This document shows positions 15,704 to 22,536 of a DNA stretch of 23,276 bases, one piece after another. The stretch's first letter is position 1; each line of letters opens with the position of its first letter. The stretch comes from Bacilli bacterium (GTDB lineage: Bacteria > Bacillota_I > Bacilli_A > RF39 > UBA660): positions 1-23,276 of the forward strand of contig JAEEMF010000084.1 of NCBI GenBank assembly GCA_016283075.1, written 5' to 3'. Below the pieces are notes generated by a model. It worked only from the letters and a program-made list of their open reading frames with translations. It was not told the DNA's origin and searched no databases. A program made the translations under genes and the position numbers.

Positions 15704-15712
15704 TGCTATATT
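15704..15712 (+). promoter_or_regulatory. Extended -10 promoter of nifJ
   Basis: TGCTATATT (TGn plus TATATT), 16 nt before the ATG at 15729. A second TATAAT (15713-15718) is too near the start codon to leave a ribosome binding site. GGTGA at 15720-15724 would sit at the very 5' end of the mRNA. Confidence 0.55.
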
Positions 15713-15728
15713 TATAATAGGTGATAGT

Positions 15729-18700
15729 ATGAAACATATGACTATAGATGGTAATGAAGCATGTGCTAGATCAGCATATATGTTTACTGAAGTAGCAGGA
15801 ATATATCCTATAACTCCTTCTAGTACAATGGCCGAACTAGTAGATGACTGGTCTAATAAAGGTGAAAAGAATATCTTTAATGACACCGTAAAAGTAATTG
15901 AAATGCAAAGTGAAGGAGGAGCTGCAGGACTTGTACATGGTTCTTTAGAAGCAGGGTGCTTAACAACTACTTTCACAGCAAGTCAAGGACTATTACTGAT
16001 GATTCCTAATATGTATAAAATGTCGGGAGAACTTCTTCCTGCCGTATTCCACGTAGCAGCAAGAAGCTTATCAACACATGCACTTTCAATATTTGGAGAT
16101 CATCAAGATATATATGCTGTAAGAAGTACTGGTTTTTGTATGCTTGCATCTTCTTCAGTAGAAGATGCTGGACTTTTATCTATAGTCGCTCATCTATCTA
16201 GTATAAAAGCAAGTTTACCATTCTTACATTTCTTTGATGGTTTTAGAACAAGTCATGAAATAAATAAAGTAAAAGTACTTGATAAAGAAGATGTTATTAA
16301 GTATTTAGATAAAGATGCTTTAAATAAGTTTAGAGAAAGAGCACTTAATCCACTTCATCCAGTTACTAGAGGAACTAGTCAAAATGGAGATGTATATTTT
16401 CAAAATACTGAAGCACGTAATAAATATTATGATGAAGTAGCAGATATCGTTAATGATTATATGGATAAAATAGGTAAAGAAGCATCTACTTCTTATAAAC
16501 CATTTAATTATTATGGAAGTAAAGACGCTACAAATATCATAGTATCAATGGGTTCTGTATGTGAAACTATTAAAGAAGTAATAGATGATTTAAATACTAA
16601 AGGATATAATGTAGGTTTAATAGAAGTACATCTATATAGACCATTTAGTAAGAAATACTTACTAGATGTACTTCCTAAAACTGTAAAAAATATAGCAGTA
16701 CTAGACCGTACTAAAGAACCTGGTTCTTTAGGAGAACCTTTATATTTAGACGTTGTAAATGCTCTTAAAGAGCTTAATTTAACTATTATAGGAGGAAGAT
16801 ACGGACTTTCTAGTAAGAACACTACTCCTAGTCAAATAAAGGCTGTATATGACAATTTAAATGGTACATTTAAGAATAACTTTACAATAGGTATAGAAGA
16901 TGATGTAACTAATCTAAGTTTAGATACTGATAAGTCATATAAACTAGGATCATCTAGTGAAATAATTATCTATGGATATGGTTCAGATGGTATGGTATCA
17001 GCATCTAAATCTATCATGAAAATAGTAGGAGAATCTTCAAATAAATATGTACAAGGTTACTTTGATTATGATTCTAAAAAATCAGGAGGAGTAACAGTAT
17101 GTAATCTTCGTTTCGATAAAGATAAAATACGATCTACATACTTTGTAGAAAATCCCTCTATAGTCGTATGTACTAAAGATAGTTATTTAACAAAATATAA
17201 TATGCTCTCTAATATAAAAGAAAAAGGTATATTTATACTTAATACTTCTAAAAAAGAAGAGGAAGTATTTAACCTTTTAAGTAAAAATGATATAGAAATA
17301 ATTAATAGTAGAAAAATTAAAGTATATATAATAAATGCATATGAACTTGCTTCTAAAGTAGGACTAGGTAATAAAATAAGTACTATTATGGAAAGTATTC
17401 TATTCTATTTAACTAAGTTAATACCTTATGATAAAGCAAGAAAAGAAATGAAAGAATATGCTAAGAAAAGATACTTTAAAAAAGGAGAAAATGTAATAAA
17501 AGCTAATTACAAAGCTATAGATGGAGCAAAAGAACTTCTTAAAAAAGCAAATGTTCCTTTATATGGAGGAAATGATGAATCTATAGATAGTGACTTCTAT
17601 AGTATGGTAAATAGTAGAAAAGGTAGTTTACTTCCAGTATCAGCATTCTTAAAAAGTGCTGACGGAGTATATGAAGCAGGAACAAGTAAAAAAGATAAAA
17701 GAGGAGTATCCGAAACAGTACCTAACTTTATAAAAGAAAACTGTATTTCTTGTAATATGTGCTCTATGTACTGCCCTCATGGAGTTATAAGACCATTTCT
17801 TATAACTGAAAAAGAATATAATAATTTACCAACTTCTATAAAAGATAGATGTAAAGATATACCCGATTTAAAAGGATATAAGTATACAATAGGAATAAGT
17901 ATAAAAGACTGTACAGGATGCGGAGTATGTATTAAAAATTGTCCTAAAAGTGGGAAAGCCTTATCATTTATTAATTATGATAAAGCCTTAAAAAATAAAG
18001 AACAAGAAATATTTGATTATTTAGATAAACATATAGGTTATAAAGAAGTAGGAGATAATGTAAAAAATATCCAGTTTAATGAACCTAAATTTGCTTTCTC
18101 AGGAGCTTGCGCAGGATGCGGAGAAACTCCATATTTAAAACTACTTACTCAAATATTTGGTAAATCAATGATAGTATGTAATGCAACAGGATGTTCATCC
18201 ATTTATTCATCTAGTACACCTTCTAATCCATATACAGTACCATGGACATCAAGTCTATTTGAGGATAATGCTGAATTTGGATATGGAGTATTAATAGCAA
18301 ATAAAACTATAAAAAGTAGAATTAAAACTATTATGGAAGATAATATGGATAATCCTAATAGTAAACTATTTAAAAAATGGATAAAAAATATAGATAACTT
18401 TGATATAACAAAAGAAGTATATGATAATCTAGATTATAAGACATGTCCTAAAGAAATAGTTAGTTTAAAAGATTACTTATTAAAAAGAAGTATCTGGACT
18501 ATTGGAGGAGATGGATGGGCTTATGATATTGGTTACGGCGGAATAGATCATATCCTAGCAAGTGATGAAGATATAAACATCTTAGTACTTGATAGTCAGG
18601 TATATTCTAATACCGGAGGACAATCTTCTAAATCAAGCCCAAAAGGTACAATAGCATCATTTACTTCTATAGGTAAAAACCAAAATAAAAAGGATTTAGC

Positions 18701-19127
18701 CTCAGTATGTATGGCTTATCCTCATGTATATGTTGGAACTATATCTTTAGGAGCAAATCCTGCTCAAGCTTTAAAAGTATTTAAAGAAGCTGAAAGCTAT
18801 AAAGGACCATCTATCATAATAGCATATACACCTTGTATATCTCATGGTATAAAAGGGGGAATGTCTAATAGTATAGGAATGGAAAAACTTGCTACAGAAT
18901 CCGGATATTTCCCTATATTTAGAAGACATCCATTATATGGATTTACCTTAGATAGTAAGAATGTTAACTTTGATAAATATAGTGAATTCTTAGAAAACCA
19001 AACAAGATATAGTATGCTTAAAGTAGTAAATCCATCTAAAGCAAAAACTTTAATAAATCAAAATAAAGAATTTGCTATAAATAGATATAATTATTATAAA
19101 AAATTAGATGAAGAAAAAGGTAATTAA
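15729..19127 (+). CDS. nifJ: Pyruvate:ferredoxin (flavodoxin) oxidoreductase
   Basis: Fused single-chain PFOR: pyruvate + CoA + oxidised ferredoxin give acetyl-CoA, CO2 and reduced ferredoxin, the main pyruvate exit in anaerobes. 1132 residues, slightly short of the usual ~1170-1200. In order: N-terminal GIYPITPSSTMAE; two 4Fe-4S motifs, CISCNMCSMYCP (~672) and CTGCGVCIKNCP (~728); proximal cluster cysteines in ACAGCGET (~792) and CNATGC (~817) with a further Cys in TPCISHG (~1036); and TPP-binding GGDGWAYDIGYGG (~926) followed by SNTGGQ. ATG at 15729 is chosen because GGTGA lies 4 nt upstream, as for rlmN and recG; the frame runs open further upstream but through the fic terminator. Single-gene unit. 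Oxygen sensitivity is expected from the family. Confidence 0.97.
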   Translation: MKHMTIDGNEACARSAYMFTEVAGIYPITPSSTMAELVDDWSNKGEKNIFNDTVKVIEMQSEGGAAGLVHGSLEAGCLTTTFTASQGLLLMIPNMYKMSGELLPAVFHVAARSLSTHALSIFGDHQDIYAVRSTGFCMLASSSVEDAGLLSIVAHLSSIKASLPFLHFFDGFRTSHEINKVKVLDKEDVIKYLDKDALNKFRERALNPLHPVTRGTSQNGDVYFQNTEARNKYYDEVADIVNDYMDKIGKEASTSYKPFNYYGSKDATNIIVSMGSVCETIKEVIDDLNTKGYNVGLIEVHLYRPFSKKYLLDVLPKTVKNIAVLDRTKEPGSLGEPLYLDVVNALKELNLTIIGGRYGLSSKNTTPSQIKAVYDNLNGTFKNNFTIGIEDDVTNLSLDTDKSYKLGSSSEIIIYGYGSDGMVSASKSIMKIVGESSNKYVQGYFDYDSKKSGGVTVCNLRFDKDKIRSTYFVENPSIVVCTKDSYLTKYNMLSNIKEKGIFILNTSKKEEEVFNLLSKNDIEIINSRKIKVYIINAYELASKVGLGNKISTIMESILFYLTKLIPYDKARKEMKEYAKKRYFKKGENVIKANYKAIDGAKELLKKANVPLYGGNDESIDSDFYSMVNSRKGSLLPVSAFLKSADGVYEAGTSKKDKRGVSETVPNFIKENCISCNMCSMYCPHGVIRPFLITEKEYNNLPTSIKDRCKDIPDLKGYKYTIGISIKDCTGCGVCIKNCPKSGKALSFINYDKALKNKEQEIFDYLDKHIGYKEVGDNVKNIQFNEPKFAFSGACAGCGETPYLKLLTQIFGKSMIVCNATGCSSIYSSSTPSNPYTVPWTSSLFEDNAEFGYGVLIANKTIKSRIKTIMEDNMDNPNSKLFKKWIKNIDNFDITKEVYDNLDYKTCPKEIVSLKDYLLKRSIWTIGGDGWAYDIGYGGIDHILASDEDINILVLDSQVYSNTGGQSSKSSPKGTIASFTSIGKNQNKKDLASVCMAYPHVYVGTISLGANPAQALKVFKEAESYKGPSIIIAYTPCISHGIKGGMSNSIGMEKLATESGYFPIFRRHPLYGFTLDSKNVNFDKYSEFLENQTRYSMLKVVNPSKAKTLINQNKEFAINRYNYYKKLDEEKGN

Positions 19128-19142
19128 TAATTACCTTTTTTT
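19114..19142 (+). terminator. Intrinsic terminator of nifJ
   Basis: Perfect 12-bp stem, arms AAAAAGGTAATT / AATTACCTTTTT, loop AAT, followed by further T. The left arm contains the last nifJ codons. The A-rich left arm may let it work in both directions. Confidence 0.93.
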
Positions 19143-19149
19143 AGTAAAC

Positions 19150-19178
19150 AAAAAGAGCAGTCCCCCTGCGAACTGCCC
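19150..19178 (-). terminator. Minus-strand intrinsic terminator for the DHH gene or its downstream RNA
   Basis: Read on the minus strand: GGGCAGT, a 10-nt loop TCGCAGGGGG, then ACTGCTC (one G-U pair) followed by TTTTT. It faces the nifJ terminator, as expected between convergent genes. Confidence 0.82.
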
Positions 19179-19190
19179 TTATAAAAGAAT

Positions 19191-19281
19191 AAAAAGGGGT
19201 TGGCTAGTGTGATACTAGCATCCAATTCGTTTCCGAATTGGTACTACATATAGTACTCATAAAAGGGGTGTTTGTCAACCC
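19191..19281 (-). ncRNA. Candidate structured RNA: closing stem around three adjacent hairpins
   Basis: This intergenic stretch folds compactly. A closing stem pairs GGGTTG/CAACCC (19276-19281 with 19197-19202). It encloses three hairpins with almost no bases between them: TACT/AGTA (19242-19255), an 8-bp stem CCAATTCG/CGAATTGG (19222-19241), and GCTAGT/ACTAGC (19203-19219). On the minus strand the 8-bp stem is capped by GAAA, a stable GNRA tetraloop (TTTC on the plus strand), and the closing stem is followed by TTTTT, both favouring minus-strand RNA. It matches no tRNA, SRP, 6S, tmRNA or riboswitch that I recognise. It could be just the 3' untranslated region of the DHH gene or a DNA-level site. 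Confidence 0.45.
19250..19278 (-). promoter_or_regulatory. Candidate minus-strand promoter downstream of the DHH gene
   Basis: On the minus strand TTGACA (19278-19273), a 17-bp spacer and TACTAT (19255-19250). A start near 19243 would give an RNA of ~95 nt with two hairpins and the terminator at 19150-19178. The -10 overlaps one of the hairpins of the folded element, so promoter and closing-stem models may be alternatives. Confidence 0.4.
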
Positions 19282-19288
19282 ATTTTGG

Positions 19289-20239
19289 TTAATTTTCTGA
19301 TTTTTTTAATTTTTCCATTATTTCCCTTGTGAAATAAGGCTTAGTTAACCTTAAAGTATCATCATTCATTGGGAATCCAGCAGCATGTTCATGACCGCCC
19401 CCACCAAGTCTAGAAGATACCTCTGCTAGGTTAACATTAGTTACACCTCTTAGTGAAAAACTTTCTCTATTATAGTCAGCAATAAGTATAAAATCTAGTT
19501 CATCTTTATATTTATTTGCTAAGTAATTTCCAACACTAGAACGATACTTAGTAGATATAGAAAATCCTACATTATAATCTAAGAATTTAATTCTTATAAG
19601 ATTCTTATCACAATATTCTAAATAATCATTTAATTCTTTTTCACATCTATCACAAATATCCTCTTCTTCTTTTGTTAGAGTAAAATGCTTATCATCTTTA
19701 TTAACAAATCTATCAAGTAAACTATTTATTAAATAATATCTTTCAGTATTAACAAATATATTAGTTAATTTAAGTCCTAAAGGATTATTAAATTTAACAT
19801 GTTCAAAGTTATCATAGAGTCTTACTGCATCTATAAATTCTTTTAAACTATTTTTCTTTAGTATTTTATTATCTTTATATGTTTCTAATAAATAATCATA
19901 GAAGATAGATGCTGCTGAGTAGGAGTATTCACCATCTTTTATTTTAACTATACTCCAAGGAGCGGTATTTTTTGTTTCGTGATGATCAAAATGCATAATC
20001 ATATTTTTCAAAGTACTATTATTTATTAAATCATATGCTTCATCTTTTAATCCTAGATCTGTAATAATAACTTTATCATAATCTTTATATTTTTTAGTAT
20101 CAATTATTTCTTTTATAACACTAGTGATATCATCTGGACTTGTAAATATTAAATCTACTTCTTCATATACTATTTTAGCAAGTATACTAGGTGCTAATCC
20201 ATCCATATCAGCTTCATGTGAAATAAGTAGTATTTTCAT
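19289..20239 (-). CDS. DHH/DHHA1-family phosphoesterase (NrnA/NrnB-like)
   Basis: 316-residue Mn-dependent phosphoesterase of the DHH superfamily. The metal motifs are HEADMDG (8-14), ITDLG (59-63, Asp61), FDHHET (84-89, the DHH signature) and an Asp in RLYDNFEH (~143). The C-terminal DHHA1 motif is GGGGHEHAAG (279-288). Members of this layout degrade oligoribonucleotides, pAp or cyclic dinucleotide products. I think an NrnB-like nanoRNase is most likely, but the subfamily is not certain. The ATG at 20239 is chosen because GGTGA lies 5 nt upstream and the family N-terminus KILLISHEADMDG begins there; longer starts run into the promoter. Divergent from recG, convergent with nifJ. No transmembrane or PAS/GGDEF domain, so not GdpP. 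Confidence 0.88.
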   Translation of the reverse strand: MKILLISHEADMDGLAPSILAKIVYEEVDLIFTSPDDITSVIKEIIDTKKYKDYDKVIITDLGLKDEAYDLINNSTLKNMIMHFDHHETKNTAPWSIVKIKDGEYSYSAASIFYDYLLETYKDNKILKKNSLKEFIDAVRLYDNFEHVKFNNPLGLKLTNIFVNTERYYLINSLLDRFVNKDDKHFTLTKEEEDICDRCEKELNDYLEYCDKNLIRIKFLDYNVGFSISTKYRSSVGNYLANKYKDELDFILIADYNRESFSLRGVTNVNLAEVSSRLGGGGHEHAAGFPMNDDTLRLTKPYFTREIMEKLKKSEN

Positions 20240-20255
20240 ATAAATCACCAAATAT

Positions 20256-20264
20256 ATTATAACA
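20256..20264 (-). promoter_or_regulatory. Extended -10 promoter of the DHH gene
   Basis: Minus-strand TGTTATAAT, identical to the rlmN box, 16 nt before the ATG, with GGTGA in between. Back to back with the recG promoter. Confidence 0.75.
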
Positions 20265-20277
20265 TAACTCCTTATAA

Positions 20278-20306
20278 TTGACATATAAACATTTGTTCGG
20301 TATAAT
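20278..20306 (+). promoter_or_regulatory. Consensus promoter of recG
   Basis: TTGACA (20278-20283), a 17-bp spacer and TATAAT (20301-20306): both boxes perfect. Only 15 nt separate the -10 from the ATG at 20322, so the leader is about 9 nt. Confidence 0.88.
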
Positions 20307-20321
20307 GATAATGGTGATAAC

Positions 20322-22304
20322 ATGAAAATAGAACTTCTAAAAGGAATAGGACCAAAAACATCTAAGTTACTTAATAAACTAGGTATATATGAATTAGATG
20401 ATTTAATAGAATATTATCCATTTCGTTATGACATACTTAAAAGAACTGATATGTCACAAGCAAATAATGAAGATAGAGTTATTATAGATGGATACTTAGA
20501 AGAAAATGCTAAAATATTTAGATATGGTAAAAATGATAGATTAACTTTTAGAATGTTTCATAAAAATAATATTTATAATGTAGTAATATTTAATAGAGGA
20601 TTTTTAAAAAGTAAACTTGAAGTAGGAACCAATATTACTATAATAGGTAAGTATGATAAATATAAAAATACTATAGTAGCGTCAGATATTCATTTTGGAT
20701 TACTTCCTGATCATACAGTAATAAATCCTATTTATCACACAACTAGTGGTATTACTAGTAAAGCTATAAATGAATATGTTAATTTAGCTATTCCATATTT
20801 TCAGTATGTAGATAGTATTTTAACAGATGAAATAGTAAGTAAATATAACTTTCTAGATTTATTACAAAGTATAAAAGAAGTACATAATCCTACTAGCACA
20901 GAACACTTTAAAAAAGCTCTAGCAAGATTAAAGTTTGAAGAACTATTTTCTTTTATGCTTAAAATATCTTATTTAAAGAAATCAAGAAAGAAAAAAGATG
21001 GTTTAGAAAGAATAGTAGATAAAAAACTAATAGATGATTTTATAAAGACAATTCCATTTACTTTAACAGATGATCAAAGTAAGGCGGTAGACGATATATA
21101 TAATGATTTAATTAGTAAAGAAAGAATGAATAGACTCTTACAAGGAGATGTAGGATCAGGTAAAACTATTGTTTCTTTTATAGCACTATATATTAACTAT
21201 TTAAGTGGTTATCAAGGAGCGCTTATGGCTCCAACTGAAATACTAGCTTCTCAACATGAAATAAATATTAAAAAGATATTTAAAGATTTAGATATAAATG
21301 TAAAACTATTAACTGGTAAAACAACTTCTAAAGAAAGAAAAGAAATATTAGAAGATTTAAAAACAGGTAAAGTAGATATTATTATAGGAACACATGCTTT
21401 ATATCAAGATGATGTTATATATAAGAATTTAGGACTTGTTATAACAGATGAACAACATCGTTTTGGAGTAAACCAAAGAAAGACTCTAAAGAATAAAGGA
21501 CTTACTCCAGATATTCTTTATATGAGTGCAACTCCTATACCAAGGACATATGCATTAACAATATATGGAGATATGGATGTAACAAGTATTAAGACTATGC
21601 CTGGCGGAAGAAAACCAGTTATAACTAAAGTATTTGATGAATCCAGTATTAAAGATGTTTTAATGGGTATGTATAATGAACTATTACAAGGACACCAAGT
21701 ATATGTAGTAGCACCTCTTATAGAAGAGTCAGAACTATCTGATATGGAAAATACTACTTCTTTAGAAGAAAAGATGAATAAAGCCTTTGGAAAGATGTAT
21801 AAAATAGGTGTACTTCATGGAAAAATGAATGACTTAGAAAAAGAAGCAGTAATGAATAGTTTTAAAAATAATGAAATACAAATATTAATAAGTACAACAG
21901 TTATTGAAGTAGGAATAGATGTAGCAAATGCTACTATGATGTGTATATTTGATGCTTATAGATTTGGTTTATCAGCACTTCATCAGTTAAGAGGTAGAGT
22001 AGGAAGAAACTCTCTTCAGTCTTACTGCTATTTAATAAGTAATAAAGAATCTAAAAGACTAGAGATACTTGAAAGTACAACAGATGGATTTAAAATAGCA
22101 GAAGAAGACTTTAAACTAAGAGGATCTGGTGATCTTTTTGGTCAAAAACAAAGCGGAGATATGAACTTTAAAATCGCAAATATCAAAAATGATTTTGAAC
22201 TTTTATTAAAAGCCAAAGAAGAAGCAGAACTATATTTAAAACAAAATGAATCGCCAACAGAGGTAATTAATAAACTTTTATCCGATTCAATAAACCTTGA
22301 TTGA
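20322..22304 (+). CDS. recG: ATP-dependent DNA helicase RecG
   Basis: Branch-migrating helicase that regresses stalled replication forks and processes recombination junctions. The 660 residues are close to the usual ~680. Order of domains: N-terminal helix-hairpin-helix-like LLKGIGPKTSKLL, OB-fold wedge (~60-150), helicase motif I GDVGSGKT (~275-282), MAPTEILA (Ia), DEQHRFG (~375, motif II), MSATPIPRT (motif III), then the second RecA lobe with STTVIEVGID and LHQLRGRVGR (~554-563, motif VI). The C-terminal QKQSGDMNFKIAN is also typical. The ribosome binding site GGTGATAAC abuts the ATG; an ATG at 20311 is out of frame and stops after four codons. No terminator directly follows the stop; readthrough would end at 22409-22440. 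Confidence 0.97.
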   Translation: MKIELLKGIGPKTSKLLNKLGIYELDDLIEYYPFRYDILKRTDMSQANNEDRVIIDGYLEENAKIFRYGKNDRLTFRMFHKNNIYNVVIFNRGFLKSKLEVGTNITIIGKYDKYKNTIVASDIHFGLLPDHTVINPIYHTTSGITSKAINEYVNLAIPYFQYVDSILTDEIVSKYNFLDLLQSIKEVHNPTSTEHFKKALARLKFEELFSFMLKISYLKKSRKKKDGLERIVDKKLIDDFIKTIPFTLTDDQSKAVDDIYNDLISKERMNRLLQGDVGSGKTIVSFIALYINYLSGYQGALMAPTEILASQHEINIKKIFKDLDINVKLLTGKTTSKERKEILEDLKTGKVDIIIGTHALYQDDVIYKNLGLVITDEQHRFGVNQRKTLKNKGLTPDILYMSATPIPRTYALTIYGDMDVTSIKTMPGGRKPVITKVFDESSIKDVLMGMYNELLQGHQVYVVAPLIEESELSDMENTTSLEEKMNKAFGKMYKIGVLHGKMNDLEKEAVMNSFKNNEIQILISTTVIEVGIDVANATMMCIFDAYRFGLSALHQLRGRVGRNSLQSYCYLISNKESKRLEILESTTDGFKIAEEDFKLRGSGDLFGQKQSGDMNFKIANIKNDFELLLKAKEEAELYLKQNESPTEVINKLLSDSINLD

Positions 22305-22329
22305 CAATTATATTTTTCTCCATTATAAT
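22301..22329 (+). promoter_or_regulatory. Perfect consensus promoter at the end of recG
   Basis: TTGACA (22301-22306, overlapping the recG stop codon), exactly 17 bp, TATAAT (22324-22329). Predicted start ~22336. No plausible protein start with a ribosome binding site follows, but a folded RNA and a terminator do. Confidence 0.88.
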
Positions 22330-22335
22330 GATAGT

Positions 22336-22440
22336 AGCGTGATAGTAATCACGCTAGTGTGTTCGTACATCTAAGCTGGTATGAACATGCTAACCAAAAC
22401 CCCCTGAAGACGGAACGATTCAATGTTCCGTCATTTTTTT
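22336..22440 (+). ncRNA. Candidate ~100-nt structured small RNA
   Basis: Begins at the predicted start of a perfect consensus promoter and ends at a strong terminator. Hairpin 1 is a perfect 9-bp stem TAGCGTGAT/ATCACGCTA with loop AGTA (22335-22356). Hairpin 2 is a 12-bp stem with three wobble pairs, or a 9-bp core TGTTCGTAC/GTATGAACA, with a 10-nt loop (22357-22390). An unpaired C-rich linker, AACCAAAACCCCCTGAA (22392-22408), follows, then the terminator stem. The layout (5' hairpins, C-rich single strand, terminator) is that of trans-acting regulatory RNAs in Gram-positive bacteria. Not 4.5S, 6S, tmRNA or RNase P as far as I can see. An 89-codon frame across it (22359-22628) has no ribosome binding site and crosses the terminator, so it is not accepted. 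Confidence 0.65.
22409..22440 (+). terminator. Intrinsic terminator of the candidate small RNA (and of recG readthrough)
   Basis: Perfect 8-bp GC-rich stem GACGGAAC/GTTCCGTC with an 8-nt loop, then A and seven T. Confidence 0.93.
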
Positions 22441-22471
22441 ATAAGGGTTTGCGAGGTTTCCCGCTTTTTCT

Positions 22472-22513
22472 AGATACCAAGCCAGATACCAAAAACCTTT
22501 TTTTAGATACCAA
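22472..22513 (+). repeat. Three direct repeats AGATACCAA beside the integrase gene (candidate arm-type sites)
   Basis: AGATACCAA occurs at 22472-22480, 22484-22492 and 22505-22513, with starts 12 and 21 bp apart (two and about one turn offsets of the helix). They lie just beyond the 3' end of the tyrosine integrase, where arm-binding sites and the attachment core usually sit. The rest of 22441-22536 is AT-rich with a GC-richer patch (22445-22464, GGGTTTGCGAGG then TTTCCCGC) that might belong to the attachment site. The core cannot be defined without the other end of the element. Confidence 0.6.
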
Positions 22514-22536
22514 ATTTATTTTTTATTTAAGTTTAT

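Noticed and set aside
15660..15728. N-terminal extension of NifJ to 15660
   Set aside because: The extension would be encoded by the fic terminator and the nifJ promoter; the ATG at 15729 has GGTGA at the same spacing as rlmN.
15647..15976. 109-codon minus-strand frame over the nifJ start
   Set aside because: Antisense to well-conserved PFOR sequence, no ribosome binding site, no recognisable protein.
19197..19281. Possible tRNA, because a GGGTTG/CAACCC closing stem encloses three hairpins
   Set aside because: No T-loop GGTTCGA-like sequence, no proper D-arm or anticodon-loop sizes and a 20-nt unpaired stretch; it does not fit a cloverleaf.
22336..22440. Signal-recognition-particle (4.5S) or 6S RNA
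   Set aside because: The conserved GGAA-capped apical domain of SRP RNA and the large central bubble of 6S RNA are both missing.
22472..22513. Short CRISPR-like repeats
   Set aside because: The repeats are only 9 bp with unequal spacing of 3 and 12 bp and no cas genes; integrase arm sites explain them better.
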